From Poriferisodalis sp965203655 (GTDB lineage Bacteria > Actinomycetota > Acidimicrobiia > Acidimicrobiales > Poriferisodalaceae), in NCBI RefSeq assembly GCF_965203655.1, contig NZ_CBDBDD010000003.1, forward strand, positions 124,001 through 188,000: a stretch of DNA of 64,000 nt, given 5' to 3'. Made by a program: the position numbers and the translations under genes. The notes beneath the pieces were generated by a model, which did not search any database, was not told the origin of the DNA, and saw only the letters and a program-made list of their open reading frames with translations. Each line of letters starts with the position of its first letter. Position 1 is the first letter of the stretch. Positions 26,160-35,950 of this stretch are shown one piece after another.

Positions 26160-27269
26160 GTGAAACTGCGCATTGAACGAGATGCACTGGTCGATCAGTT
26201 GACCTTGGCCAGTCGAGGGGTCAACGCGCGTGGGGGCGGCCTGTTTGTGCTCACCGGACTGCATCTGCGGGCAGATGGTGCAGGCCTCACGGTGACAGGG
26301 ACTGATCTGGATCTCACCGTGCGCACCCGTCTGAGCACACCGGTGGAGGCTGAAGGGGAGACGGTCGTGCCGGCCCGCTTGCTGACCGACATCGTTCGCG
26401 CGCTGCCCAGCGGCGAGGTGAGTCTCGAGGTCACCGACGAGGATGTGCAGATCAGCAGTGCCCGGGCCCAGTTCTCAGTGAGGACCTTGCCGGTCGCCGA
26501 TTTCCCGACGCTTCCCGTGCCGGCGGGCGACAGTGTGACCGTGCCGGCCGGTGACCTTGCGGAGGCTTTCCGGCAAGTCGTCCGGGCCGCCAGCTCAGAC
26601 GACGCCCGGCCCATCCTGACCGGAGTGCTCCTGACCGCACGGGGTGACGGCCTGCGCCTTGTGGCAACCGATTCCTATCGATTGGCACTGCGGGATCTGC
26701 CCGAAGCCCAAGTTCTCGAGGCCGGGCAGCAGGTTCTCGTGCCATCGCGTGCGCTGGAGGAGCTGGGCCGGATCCTCGATGAAGACTCCGACGTCACCAT
26801 GCGTCTGGGCGAACGCGAGGTCACCTTTGAGGTCAGTGACGAGAATCAGTCCGCGCAAGTCACCTGCCGCCTCATCGCTGGCGATTTCCCCAGCTACGAG
26901 CCGCTCATTCCGGATTCGTTCGACAATCGCCTGGAGATCGATCGCGCTGCGCTGCTGGACGGCGCCCGGCGGCTCCGGTTGCTGGCACGCGACACGAATG
27001 CGCCGCTGCGGATGGAGCTGCGCGACGACAGCATCGAGCTCACGGTCATCAGCCAGGACGTCGGCAGCGCGAGCGAAGAAGTCGACGCGGTGTACTCCGG
27101 GGAGTCGACCACCGTTGCCTTCAACCCCGACTACCTGATCGAGGGTTTGGAGGCCGCAGGGGGTGACACCGTCGAACTCGTCCGCCTCGATGCGCTGAAG
27201 CCGGCGGTGCTGCAGACTCCAGGACAGGGCGAATTCCTGTACTTGCTGATGCCCGTCCGGGTGTCGTGA
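26160..27269 (+). CDS. dnaN: DNA polymerase III sliding clamp
   Basis: Ring-shaped processivity clamp of the replicative polymerase. 369 residues with the three repeated clamp domains (domain 1 opening KLRIERDALVDQL, domain 2 around DLAEAFRQVVRAASSDDARP, domain 3 around ALLDGARRLRLLARDTNAPL) and the terminal LYLLMPVRV. The GTG start has AAGGAGAA upstream. The stop overlaps the recF start (GTGA). Confidence 0.98.
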   Translation: MKLRIERDALVDQLTLASRGVNARGGGLFVLTGLHLRADGAGLTVTGTDLDLTVRTRLSTPVEAEGETVVPARLLTDIVRALPSGEVSLEVTDEDVQISSARAQFSVRTLPVADFPTLPVPAGDSVTVPAGDLAEAFRQVVRAASSDDARPILTGVLLTARGDGLRLVATDSYRLALRDLPEAQVLEAGQQVLVPSRALEELGRILDEDSDVTMRLGEREVTFEVSDENQSAQVTCRLIAGDFPSYEPLIPDSFDNRLEIDRAALLDGARRLRLLARDTNAPLRMELRDDSIELTVISQDVGSASEEVDAVYSGESTTVAFNPDYLIEGLEAAGGDTVELVRLDALKPAVLQTPGQGEFLYLLMPVRVS

Positions 27270-28384
27270 TCATCGCTTGGCTGAGCGTCGAGAATTTCCG
27301 GAATCATCGGTCCACCGAGATTTCCTTCGATCCCGGTCGGACACTGGTGGTGGGACCGAACGGGCACGGCAAGACCAACCTCCTCGAGGCAGTGGCGATG
27401 CTGGACGGCTCAGGTTCGTTCCGGGGCGCGACTGCCGAGACGCTGGTGCGGGCGGGTTCGCAGCGGGCCTACGTGCGCGCGGAGATCCAGCGGCGGAATC
27501 GCAGCAGCTTGGTGGAGATGGAGATTCCGGCAGGCGGGCGATCCCGGGCGCAGGTCAACGGCGAGCGCGCGCGATCGTTGCGAGACCTCGCTGAGATCGT
27601 CACCGCCGTGGTGTTCTGCCCGGCTGACTTGGCCATTGCTGCTGGTGGGCCGTCGATGCGGCGATCCCTGCTCGATGAGGTGCTCGCCAGCACTGATCGT
27701 GAGTTCCGGGCGGCGCGCGCGGACCTCGAGCGCATCCTGCGTCAGCGGAACAATCTGCTGAAGCAAGCCGGCCAGCGACCTGACAGCGATGCCCTGAACA
27801 CGCTGGATGTCTGGGATCACCAGTTCGCGACGGCGGGCGAGACCGTGGTCCGGTGCCGAGCGGAGCTGGTTGAGGCATTGGCACCTGTTGCCCAGGAGGC
27901 CTACCGGCAGCTGGCGGGTACCGATGCATCCCTGGAGCTGGTGTACGTGACTTCGTGGGCGGACATGTCGCTGGCTGCCGCGGTGGCGGGTGCACGCTCC
28001 GACGATCTGCGGCGCGGCACGACCTCCGTCGGTCCGCATCGCGACGAGATGGAGATCACGCTTGAGGGTCTGGCTGCACGGACGCACGCTTCGCAAGGCG
28101 AGCAACGCAGCATCGCGCTGTCGCTGCGGCTGGCTCAGCATCACTACATCGCGGACCGGGTCGGTACCGCCCCCATCGTCCTGCTCGATGATGTCTTCTC
28201 CGAGTTGGATGAGGGTCGAGCGCGCCGCCTCGTCGGCTGCCTGCCGGGCGCGCAGACCGTGGTGACGTCGGCTACCGGGCATGTGCCCGACGGGATCGAT
28301 ATCGACAGCCGCATCGAGGTGCACGACGGCGAGGTGATCTCTGCATCGGTCTGCCATGACGAGCCGAGGCACCCTGACGAATGA
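27266..28384 (+). CDS. recF: DNA replication/repair protein RecF
   Basis: SMC-like ATPase that loads RecA at gaps. 372 residues with Walker A GPNGHGKTN (about residues 32-40), the ABC-type signature HASQGEQRSIALSLRLAQ and Walker B APIVLLDDVFSELDEGR. Starts with GTG overlapping dnaN by 4 nt and ends in an ATGA overlap with the next gene. Confidence 0.97.
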   Translation: MIIAWLSVENFRNHRSTEISFDPGRTLVVGPNGHGKTNLLEAVAMLDGSGSFRGATAETLVRAGSQRAYVRAEIQRRNRSSLVEMEIPAGGRSRAQVNGERARSLRDLAEIVTAVVFCPADLAIAAGGPSMRRSLLDEVLASTDREFRAARADLERILRQRNNLLKQAGQRPDSDALNTLDVWDHQFATAGETVVRCRAELVEALAPVAQEAYRQLAGTDASLELVYVTSWADMSLAAAVAGARSDDLRRGTTSVGPHRDEMEITLEGLAARTHASQGEQRSIALSLRLAQHHYIADRVGTAPIVLLDDVFSELDEGRARRLVGCLPGAQTVVTSATGHVPDGIDIDSRIEVHDGEVISASVCHDEPRHPDE

Positions 28385-28755
28385 GCAACCGGCGGACAGG
28401 TGCCGCAGGGAGCGTGCGCGACCATGTGGGTGAGATGAAACGACGCCGCAACAGAGCAAGCATCCGCGAGCCCCGATCGATCGGCGAATCGCTGAAATCT
28501 GTCACGGCCGGTTTCGGGTCGCGCGGGCGAGCGATCGACTTGACCGATCGCTGGTCCGAGGCCGTCGGCGAGGCAATCGCGGCTCATGCGCGGCCTGAGC
28601 GGCTCGACGCCGGGCGCTTGACCGTCGTCGTGGATGACCCTGCCTGGGCAACGGAGCTGCGCTATCACAGCGCCCGGATTCTGGATGCGCTCAACACCAA
28701 TCCGGGTGCCGCGCCGATCTCCGAGCTGCACCTGCGTGTACAACCTGGGAACTGA
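28381..28755 (+). CDS. DciA-like (DUF721) protein
   Basis: 124-residue DUF721 protein. Members of this family include DciA, which helps load DnaB in bacteria lacking DnaC/DnaI. The N-terminal region is basic and presumably disordered; the KH-like core has LTDRWSEAVGEAIAAHARPE and LTVVVDDPAWATELRYHS. It is translationally coupled to recF, and dnaB is the only replicative helicase in the window with no loader gene beside it. Confidence 0.88.
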   Translation: MSNRRTGAAGSVRDHVGEMKRRRNRASIREPRSIGESLKSVTAGFGSRGRAIDLTDRWSEAVGEAIAAHARPERLDAGRLTVVVDDPAWATELRYHSARILDALNTNPGAAPISELHLRVQPGN

Positions 28756-28833
28756 CCAGAAAATACGCTCTGACCAGCAGGTTTGTCGTGATCGACACGA
28801 CTGTTCAAACACCGAGAATCACTCGCCGCCCAG

Positions 28834-28839
28834 TAGACT
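28834..28839 (+). promoter_or_regulatory. -10 element of gyrB
   Basis: TAGACT, with the GTG start 9 nt downstream; no ribosome site is visible, so the message probably has almost no leader. Confidence 0.4.
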
Positions 28840-28848
28840 GGACGCACT

Positions 28849-30855
28849 GTGACCGACACGACGCTGGCACCCGCGTCAGCAAGCACTGGCGACGGCGTAA
28901 CGGGCGCCGCTGGCTCTGACAGCACCGTTGTCGGCGACTACAACGCGGATGCCATCACGGTTCTCGAAGGGCTTGAGCCTGTCCGTGAACGTCCCGGCAT
29001 GTTCATCGGTTCGACGGGTTCGGGCGGCCTGCACCACCTCGTGTACGAAGTGGTGGACAATGCCGTCGACGAAGCCATGGCAGGCCATTGCACGTCGATC
29101 GAGGTCGCCTTGCGGCCGGACGGCGCGTGCAGCGTCACCGACAACGGGCGCGGGATTCCGGTCGAGGCTCACCCGCAGTACCCAGACAAGTCGGCAGCCG
29201 AGGTGGTGCTTACGGTGCTCCATGCCGGAGGCAAGTTCGGCGGCACCGGCTACAAGGTGTCAGGCGGCCTTCACGGCGTCGGCGTCTCGGTCGTCAATGC
29301 ACTCTCGAGCGAGCTCGAAGCCACCATCGATCGCGACGGCCGGCGCTGGAAGCTGCAGTTCCGTGACGGCGGCGAACCGGTCGGCGAGCTGACCGACTCC
29401 GGTCCGTCACCGGGTGACTCGTCGGGCACCACCATCACGTTCACACCCGATCCCACGGTCTTCGACCACACCGAGTTCCGGGCCCAGACGCTCACCGAGC
29501 GGCTGCAGATGATGGCGTTCCTCAATGCGGGACTGCAGATTGTCTTCATCGACGAACGGCCAGCCGCGCCGGTCCGCCACGAGTACTGCTACCCGGGCGG
29601 CATCCGAGACTTCGTCCGCCATCTCAATGAGTCGTCCGAGGCGCTGTTCGACGAAGTCGGATTCCTATCAGCAGCCGAGGACGGTGACGAGGTGGAGATC
29701 GCCTTCCAGTGGAACACCGGCTTCAACACCGATGGCATCCACAGCTTCGCCAACGGCATCAACACGGTCGAGGGCGGCATGCATGCCGAAGGTTTCCGCT
29801 CGGCACTGACGTCCGCGATGAACAACTACGCCCGTGATCGCAAGATGCTGCGTCCCGACGACGACAACCTCCAAGGCGACGACATCCGCGAGGGCCTCAC
29901 CGCAGTGGTGAGCGTCCGCATGGAAGCCCCGCAGTTCGAAGGTCAGACCAAGGCCAAGCTGGGCAACACCGCTATGCGAAGCCTCGTTCAGAAGGCCGCC
30001 TACAGCGGGCTCGGCGAATGGCTCGAAGAACACCCGACCGAGGCCAAGCTGGTCACCGGCAAGGCCATCGATGCTCGCCGGGCGCGCATCGCGGCGCAGA
30101 AGGCGCGCAACACGGTGCGCAAGTCGGCCTTGGGCGGTGCCGGCCTGCCCGGCAAGCTCACCGACTGCTCATCAGGCGATCCTGAAGAGTCCGAGCTGTA
30201 CATCGTGGAGGGCGACTCGGCCGGGGGCTCAGCCAAGGAGGCGCGCGACCCCGCCACCATGGCGATCCTGCCGATCCGGGGCAAGATCCTCAACGTCCAG
30301 CGCAGCCGTCCTGAGCGCATCTTCGACAACAACGAGATCAGCGCGCTGATCTCGGCGATCGGCGCCGGCGTGGACGGCGCAACCGGTGAGAACGGCTTCG
30401 ACCTGGCCAAGATCCGCTACCACAAGGTGATCCTGCTGTGCGACGCCGACGTCGACGGCAGCCATATCCGCACGCTGCTGCTGACGTTCTTCTTCCACCG
30501 GATGCGCAAGCTGCTCTCGGGCGGCTATGTGTACATCGCCCAACCGCCGCTGTACTCCACCAAGGTGGGCACCGAGACGGTGTATCTCAAGGACGACCGG
30601 GCCAAGGAGGCCTTCCTGTCGGACCGGCCCAACCACCGCAACGAGTTCCAGCGTCTGAAGGGTCTCGGCGAGATGGATGCCGCCGAACTCTGGGAGACCA
30701 CCATGAATCCGGCGCGGCGGACGTTGCTGCGTGTCTCGCTCGAAGAGGCCGTCACGGCTGATCGCATCTTCAGCGTCCTCATGGGCGACGACGTAGACGC
30801 CCGCCGGGGCTTCATCCAGAACAACGCCAGCGACGTCCGCTTCCTCGACGTCTGA
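28849..30855 (+). CDS. gyrB: DNA gyrase subunit B
   Basis: ATPase and TOPRIM subunit of gyrase, which introduces negative supercoils. 668 residues from GTG 28849. The GHKL ATPase site includes YEVVDNAVDEAMAG, DNGRGIPVE and GLHGVGVSVVNALS. The transducer domain has the switch Lys motif QTKAKLGN. The TOPRIM domain has EGDSAGGSAKEARD and LLCDADVDGSHIR, and the C-terminal GLGEMDAAELWETTM is typical. Followed by gyrA after 34 bp. Confidence 0.98.
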   Translation: MTDTTLAPASASTGDGVTGAAGSDSTVVGDYNADAITVLEGLEPVRERPGMFIGSTGSGGLHHLVYEVVDNAVDEAMAGHCTSIEVALRPDGACSVTDNGRGIPVEAHPQYPDKSAAEVVLTVLHAGGKFGGTGYKVSGGLHGVGVSVVNALSSELEATIDRDGRRWKLQFRDGGEPVGELTDSGPSPGDSSGTTITFTPDPTVFDHTEFRAQTLTERLQMMAFLNAGLQIVFIDERPAAPVRHEYCYPGGIRDFVRHLNESSEALFDEVGFLSAAEDGDEVEIAFQWNTGFNTDGIHSFANGINTVEGGMHAEGFRSALTSAMNNYARDRKMLRPDDDNLQGDDIREGLTAVVSVRMEAPQFEGQTKAKLGNTAMRSLVQKAAYSGLGEWLEEHPTEAKLVTGKAIDARRARIAAQKARNTVRKSALGGAGLPGKLTDCSSGDPEESELYIVEGDSAGGSAKEARDPATMAILPIRGKILNVQRSRPERIFDNNEISALISAIGAGVDGATGENGFDLAKIRYHKVILLCDADVDGSHIRTLLLTFFFHRMRKLLSGGYVYIAQPPLYSTKVGTETVYLKDDRAKEAFLSDRPNHRNEFQRLKGLGEMDAAELWETTMNPARRTLLRVSLEEAVTADRIFSVLMGDDVDARRGFIQNNASDVRFLDV

Positions 30856-30889
30856 GCGCAGCGTCCCAAGATCATCTGACGGCACGCAC

Positions 30890-33487
30890 ATGAACGACGA
30901 CGGAACCAGCAACTCCAGTGCAGCGGTCGAAGGCGAGTCGCCTAGTGCAGAGGGCACCCTCGGCATTGTGGACGTCGAGATCCAGACCGAGATGGAGCAG
31001 TCGTTCTTGGACTACGCCATGTCGGTCATCACGTCACGGGCACTGCCCGATGCGCGTGACGGCCTGAAGCCAGTGCACCGCCGCATCCTGTGGTCGATGT
31101 TCGACACCGGCCTGCGGCCGGACCGGCCCCACAAGAAGTGCGCCACGGTGGTCGGTGACGTCATCGCCAATTACCACCCACATGGCGACGGCTCGATCTA
31201 CGACGCGCTCGTGCGGATGGGCCAGTCGTTCAGCTTGGCGAACACGCTGGTCGATCCGCACGGCAACTTCGGCTCACCGTCAGACCCGCCAGCCGCGTAC
31301 CGATACACCGAATGCCGCCTGACCGACCTGGCCATGACGATGGCCGAGAGCATCGATGAGCAGACGGTGGACTTCGCCGCGAACTTCGACGGCTCCCGCA
31401 CAGAACCGCTCGTGATGCCGTCGCGTTTCCCGAACCTGCTGGTCAATGGCAGCCAGGGCATCGCGGTTGGCATGGCCACCAACATCCCTACGCACAACCT
31501 CGGCGAGATCGTCGACGCCACCATTCACCTCATCGGGAACCCCGATGCCGCCGTCGACGACCTGATGCAATTTGTGCACGGACCCGACTTCCCCACGGGC
31601 GGACGGATGCTCGGCCGGGCCGGTGCCCGGGAGGCCATGGCAACCGGGCGCGGTTCGATAAAGCTGCGGGCCCGAGCGGAGATCGTCGAGAACGGCAAGC
31701 GGCCGAGCATCGTGGTCACCGAGATTCCGTACCAGACCTCCATCGAGAACATCGAGCGCAAGATCGCCGATGCGGTGAACCGCAAGGTCATCGAGGGCAT
31801 CACTGCACTGCGCAACGAGTCCGCACGGGGCCAGATGCGTTTCGTTATCGAGCTGCGACCATCGGCGTCGGCGAACGTGGTGCTCAACAACCTATGGAAG
31901 CACACGCCACTGCAGTCCAGCTTCGCCGTGAACATGGTGGCGCTGGTCGACGGGGTGCCTCGCACGCTCAACCTGAGGGATGCGCTGGTCGCCTATGTCG
32001 ATCATCAGATCGACGTGGTCACCCGTCGCAGCGAGCATCGGCTGGCAGAAGCGCAGGCACGTGCCCACATCGTGGAAGGCCTGCTGCGTGCGCTCGATCT
32101 GATCGACGAGATCATCGCCCTGATCCGCGCCAGCGACGATCGGGCGGCGGCGCTGGCGGGGCTGTGCGCTGAGCCGATGTCGTTCAGCGCTGAGCAGGCG
32201 AACCACATCCTCGACATGCAGCTGAGCCGCCTCACCCGGCTGGGCCGCACACGGCTGAGCGACGAGCTGGCCGAACTGACGCAGGCCATTGCCGAGCTGG
32301 AAGCCATCCTCGGCGACGAAGGTCTGCTGCGGCAGGTCATCATCGACGAGCTGAGCGCCTTGCGTGACGAGCATCAGACGCCGCGGCGCACGGAGATCGT
32401 CACCGACCCCGGCGAGATGGACGCCGAAGATCTCATCGAGGACGAGCCATTGGTGGTAACGCTGACGCGCGAGGGATACGTGAAGGCGACCTCGCCCGAT
32501 GTGTTCCGTACCCAAGGGCGGGGCGGTCGCGGTGTGCAGGGTGCGCGCCTCAAGGACGACGACGCGGTGGTCCGTGTGCTGCTGACGACAGCGCACGCCT
32601 GGCTGCTGTGCTTCACCAACCGCGGCCGGGTACACCGGCTGAAGGCCTACGAAGTGCCGCTCACCAACCGCACGGCCCGTGGCACGGCACTGGTGAACCT
32701 GCTGCAGCTCGCGGCCGATGAACGAGTTGAGGCAGTTGTCGAGGCGAGGGAATTCCCCTCGGACCGGTACTTGATGTTCGTGACGCGCAACGGGCTCGCC
32801 AAGAAGACGTCGCTGAGCGCATACGAGAACATCCGCTCGAACGGTCTGATTGCGTTGAACTTGCGTGACGGGGACGAGCTGGTGCGCGTGCTCGAGACTT
32901 CCGGCGACGATGACGTGCTCGTGGTGTCGCAAGCGGGCCAAGCGGTGCGCTTCGCGGAGAGCGACGTGCGGTCGATGGGCCGCAACGCGGCTGGTGTGCG
33001 TGCGATGCGATTGCGTGATGGCGATGTCGTGGCTTCGGCCGATGTGCTTCATCCGAATGAGGCACGCGACCTGCTCGTGGTGACGAGCAATGGTGCCGCT
33101 AAGCGGACAGCCGCCGAGGAGTTCGGGCGCAAGGGACGCGGCATTCTTGGCGTGATCGCTGTCAAGTTCACCGACGCCACATCGCATGTCGTGGGTGCTC
33201 GCTTGGTCGATGATGACGACGAGGTTCTGCTGGTGTCATCCGGCGGCGTTCTCATCCGTACGCCGGTGAGGGAGATCTCCCAGCAGGGCCGTCTCGCGAC
33301 CGGCGTGCGAGGGATGGCGCTCGATGACGGCGAAGAGGTCGTGGCGATCGCGCCCGTCGAGCTGGCAGATATTCCCGCTGCTGATTCAGACGCTGACGCT
33401 GACGCTGGCCCGGATGCGGGTGCCGATGACGATGTGCCGGTCTCGTCCCGCGAAAACCCTTCCGATGGAGAGACTCCGGCGTCATAG
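30890..33487 (+). CDS. gyrA: DNA gyrase subunit A
   Basis: Breakage-reunion subunit of gyrase. 865 residues. The winged-helix region holds the catalytic Tyr in AAYRYTECRL. The quinolone-determining region reads YHPHGDGSIYDALVRMGQSF: the residue equivalent to E. coli Ser83 is Gly, while the Asp equivalent to position 87 is kept. Six beta-propeller repeats follow (about 510-830) with the GyrA-box variant QGRGGRG. The C-terminus is an acidic Asp/Ala tail. Its neighbours and order (gyrB-gyrA) are standard. Confidence 0.98.
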   Translation: MNDDGTSNSSAAVEGESPSAEGTLGIVDVEIQTEMEQSFLDYAMSVITSRALPDARDGLKPVHRRILWSMFDTGLRPDRPHKKCATVVGDVIANYHPHGDGSIYDALVRMGQSFSLANTLVDPHGNFGSPSDPPAAYRYTECRLTDLAMTMAESIDEQTVDFAANFDGSRTEPLVMPSRFPNLLVNGSQGIAVGMATNIPTHNLGEIVDATIHLIGNPDAAVDDLMQFVHGPDFPTGGRMLGRAGAREAMATGRGSIKLRARAEIVENGKRPSIVVTEIPYQTSIENIERKIADAVNRKVIEGITALRNESARGQMRFVIELRPSASANVVLNNLWKHTPLQSSFAVNMVALVDGVPRTLNLRDALVAYVDHQIDVVTRRSEHRLAEAQARAHIVEGLLRALDLIDEIIALIRASDDRAAALAGLCAEPMSFSAEQANHILDMQLSRLTRLGRTRLSDELAELTQAIAELEAILGDEGLLRQVIIDELSALRDEHQTPRRTEIVTDPGEMDAEDLIEDEPLVVTLTREGYVKATSPDVFRTQGRGGRGVQGARLKDDDAVVRVLLTTAHAWLLCFTNRGRVHRLKAYEVPLTNRTARGTALVNLLQLAADERVEAVVEAREFPSDRYLMFVTRNGLAKKTSLSAYENIRSNGLIALNLRDGDELVRVLETSGDDDVLVVSQAGQAVRFAESDVRSMGRNAAGVRAMRLRDGDVVASADVLHPNEARDLLVVTSNGAAKRTAAEEFGRKGRGILGVIAVKFTDATSHVVGARLVDDDDEVLLVSSGGVLIRTPVREISQQGRLATGVRGMALDDGEEVVAIAPVELADIPAADSDADADAGPDAGADDDVPVSSRENPSDGETPAS

Positions 33488-33496
33488 CGTCGGCTG

Positions 33497-33907
33497 ATGC
33501 CGACCGGTGCGAGGCAGACGATCCGAACTCGGACCCAACGCGGGCAGGCGGCCCTGCCGGTGGCATTGCTGGCCCTGGCGCTGCTCGTGGGCTTGGGCCT
33601 CGTGGCTCGGTGGGGGAATGCCGCACTGGCGAGTTCACGTGCCCAGGCTGCTGCCGATGCGGCGGCGCTCGTGACGCTGGCAACCGCTGACGTCGCTGCC
33701 ATCCCCTACGGCGTACTGCCCGGCGATGCCGCTGCACGCAGCGCTGTCCGCGATGCCGGCGGGGCGCTGGTGGGCTTCGAGGTGCGCCTCGACGAGGCTG
33801 CTGCACGCGTCGAAGTCGTCGTCGAGATGGACGGGCAGCGTGCATCCGCAGCAGCGGCACTCGCGCTGCCGCCGCCGGGCTTGGCGGCCGAGATGTCCGG
33901 CGGCTGA
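33497..33907 (+). CDS. TadE/TadG-like secreted pilus-type protein
   Basis: 136 residues beginning with a short basic segment, then GQAALPVALLALALLVGLGL, a type-IV-pilin-like hydrophobic helix, followed by ASSRAQAAADAAALVTLATAD. That helix-plus-Ala pattern is typical of TadE/TadG or Rv3654c-like proteins exported by Tad systems. No Tad secretion genes are in the window. The role is unknown; starts 10 bp after gyrA. Confidence 0.6.
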   Translation: MPTGARQTIRTRTQRGQAALPVALLALALLVGLGLVARWGNAALASSRAQAAADAAALVTLATADVAAIPYGVLPGDAAARSAVRDAGGALVGFEVRLDEAAARVEVVVEMDGQRASAAAALALPPPGLAAEMSGG

Positions 33908-33911
33908 CTCC

Positions 33912-33917
33912 TACACT
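33912..33917 (+). promoter_or_regulatory. -10 element of the DUF3566 gene
   Basis: TACACT, then exactly 7 nt, then the GTG start at 33925; a clear leaderless arrangement. Confidence 0.5.
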
Positions 33918-33924
33918 GCGAAGC

Positions 33925-34629
33925 GTGGCCTCCGGGACTTCTGGTGGGGGACCGCCGTCGCCGGAGCCAAGCGGGCCGACTCCCACCGATGAGCTGTTTG
34001 CTGAAGCGCTGGGCATCACCCCAGCCGGTCGCGCACGTCGCCGCCGGAGAGATCGTGCGCCCGCAGCAGCTCCGGCTGATCCCGCCGTGCCGCCCCATGG
34101 GGGGCCATCTCCTGACCCCGCACCGTCACGGCCGCCGGGAATGCCTCAGGGCGCTCCGGCTGCTGTACCGCAGGTACCCCCTGCTGGGGATCCCCCCGCC
34201 CCGCCTCAGCCGGACGAACCGCAGCCCCTCCGGTGGACGTGGCTCAGCCAGCGTCGAGCCCGGGCTCGACGCACGCATCGCATCCTGCGACACATCGATC
34301 CGTGGTCGGTGTTCAAGGTGTCGGTGCTGCTGTATGCCTGCCTGTATGTGGCGGTCCTGATCGCCGGTGTGCTGCTGTGGAATGCGGCGCAGCGATCGGG
34401 TCTCGTCGAGAAGGTGGAGTCGTTCATCACCGAGGTGGGCTCGTACGAGAGCTGGAAGATCAACGGGATGGTGATCTACCAGCGCGCCCGCATCATCGGT
34501 CTGGTGCTGGCCACGGTCGGGGTCGCCTTCAACGTCGTGATGGCGATCATGTTCAACCTGATCAGCGATCTCACCGGCGGCGTGCGGGTCACGGTGCTCG
34601 AGGATGAGCGCCGCCCCCCTGCTCGCTAG
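33925..34629 (+). CDS. DUF3566 transmembrane protein
   Basis: 234 residues. The N-terminal 115 are Pro/Ala/Arg-rich and probably disordered in the cytoplasm. The DUF3566 domain follows: RHIDPWSVFKVSVLLYACLY (helix 1) and a second helix with VLATVGVAFNVVMAIMFNLI, ending SDLTGGVRVTVLED. In mycobacteria a member of this family (Rv0007) lies just after gyrA and next to tRNA-Ile, the same context as here. Function unknown; a cell-envelope role is inferred from location. Confidence 0.88.
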   Translation: MASGTSGGGPPSPEPSGPTPTDELFAEALGITPAGRARRRRRDRAPAAAPADPAVPPHGGPSPDPAPSRPPGMPQGAPAAVPQVPPAGDPPAPPQPDEPQPLRWTWLSQRRARARRTHRILRHIDPWSVFKVSVLLYACLYVAVLIAGVLLWNAAQRSGLVEKVESFITEVGSYESWKINGMVIYQRARIIGLVLATVGVAFNVVMAIMFNLISDLTGGVRVTVLEDERRPPAR

Positions 34630-34671
34630 TCGCAGATGTCACAGCGGGCGCACCCATTGGCGACTTGGCTG

Positions 34672-34677
34672 TAGTCT
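34672..34677 (+). promoter_or_regulatory. -10 element of tRNA-Ile
   Basis: TAGTCT 12 nt before the tRNA; the identical hexamer precedes tRNA-Leu at 62161. Confidence 0.4.
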
Positions 34678-34689
34678 GTGCGGCCCCGC

Positions 34690-34763
<74 letters not shown>

Positions 34764-34764
34764 C

Positions 34765-34905
34765 ATGATGAGCCTGTTGCGGCGCGCGCTGCTCGCCAGC
34801 GTGGTGGGCGGGCTGATCACCATCATCCTGCGGTTGCGCTCCTCTCAGGACATCCCCCGCCGGGAAGGCAGTTGGCGGGAGCTGGCCGGTCCCAACCTGC
34901 GGTGA
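34765..34905 (+). CDS. Short membrane protein directly behind tRNA-Ile
   Basis: 46 residues. After two Met codons come LLRRALLASVVGGLITIILR (one hydrophobic helix) and a polar tail with SWRELAGPNLR. The first ATG is 1 nt from the tRNA 3' end, so tRNA processing would leave an mRNA with almost no leader. Small proteins with such a tail are, to my knowledge, common in actinobacteria, but I cannot name a family. Confidence 0.5.
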   Translation: MMSLLRRALLASVVGGLITIILRLRSSQDIPRREGSWRELAGPNLR

Positions 34906-34954
34906 TCACCCAGCCGTCCGATGATCCTGCATCTCCGATGAGTCCGGCACGGCG

Positions 34955-35941
34955 ATGAGCACAGCGGCAGTCATCGGCGCTGGTGCGGTCGGTCAGCGCA
35001 TCGCACGCCAGCTGGCCTCGCGTCACGATGTGGATCGCCTGGTGCTCGGCTCGCGCCACACGTCACGGCTGCGCGGACTCGCGTCGCAACTTCTCGACGT
35101 GGATGTCGAGGTCGTGGAGCCAGGTGCGTTGCCCGAGGCCGATGTTGTGGTGCTGAGCCTGCCGAGCGGGGGTCACGCGGCGTTGGCCGACAAGGCGCTG
35201 CGCGCAGGTGCCCACGTGGTGTCGCTCTCGGCCGCGATCTCGGATGTGGAGGCGCTGCTCGAGCTCGACAAGCGAGCGCTGAACGCGGACCGCTCACTGG
35301 TGGTCGGTGCCGGTTTCTCACCTGGCTACAGCTGCCTGCTGGCGCGACACGGAGCAGCGCAATTCGACGTCGTCACCGAAGTCCATATCGCCCGCGTCGG
35401 CACCGGTGGGCCCGCCAACCAGCGCCAACTGCACCGCGCCCGGACCGGTACTTCGATCGACTGGCGTGACGGGGAATGGCGGCGACGGCGCGGCGGTTCG
35501 GGGCGCGAGCTGGTGTGGTTCCCCGATCCGCTCGGCGCGCACGACTGCTACCGGGCTGCACTGCCGGATGCTCTGCTGCTGGTGCCGGCGTTCAGCGACG
35601 TCGAACGCGTCACAGCCCGTGTGGCGGGAACGCGCCGTGACCGCCTGACGGCAATGTTGCCGATGCTGCGGCCGCCCCACCCTGAAGGCGGACCTGGGGG
35701 AGTACGGGTTGAGCTGCGGGGCTTGCGTGATGGCCGCCACTGCACTGACGTGCTGGGAGTAATCGACCACCCCAGCGCCGCAGCGGCAGCGGTGGCTGCG
35801 ACTGCCGCGGCGTGGGCTTTGGCGGACGAATTGCCCTCGGGAGCCTGGGGCTTGGGCATGCTCGACGATCCGTTGCCGTGGCTTACCGAGCTGGCCGAAC
35901 GAGGCGTCCGAGCTGCCGCTTACGAAGGAGCGCGCCTGTAG
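34955..35941 (+). CDS. NAD(P)-binding saccharopine-dehydrogenase-like protein
   Basis: 328 residues with an N-terminal Rossmann fold: VIGAGAVGQRIARQL, then DRLVLGSRH and ADVVVLSLPSGGHAALADKA, similar to saccharopine dehydrogenase-like proteins. The middle has VGAGFSPGYSCLLARHG, resembling the substrate-domain start of that family. The substrate is unknown. It ends 9 bp from the convergent gene at 35951. Confidence 0.75.
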   Translation: MSTAAVIGAGAVGQRIARQLASRHDVDRLVLGSRHTSRLRGLASQLLDVDVEVVEPGALPEADVVVLSLPSGGHAALADKALRAGAHVVSLSAAISDVEALLELDKRALNADRSLVVGAGFSPGYSCLLARHGAAQFDVVTEVHIARVGTGGPANQRQLHRARTGTSIDWRDGEWRRRRGGSGRELVWFPDPLGAHDCYRAALPDALLLVPAFSDVERVTARVAGTRRDRLTAMLPMLRPPHPEGGPGGVRVELRGLRDGRHCTDVLGVIDHPSAAAAAVAATAAAWALADELPSGAWGLGMLDDPLPWLTELAERGVRAAAYEGARL

Positions 35942-35950
35942 GGCGGTCGG

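Noticed and set aside
31892..33187. Long minus-strand frame antisense to gyrA
   Set aside because: GC-rich shadow with no recognisable domain; gyrA is unambiguous.
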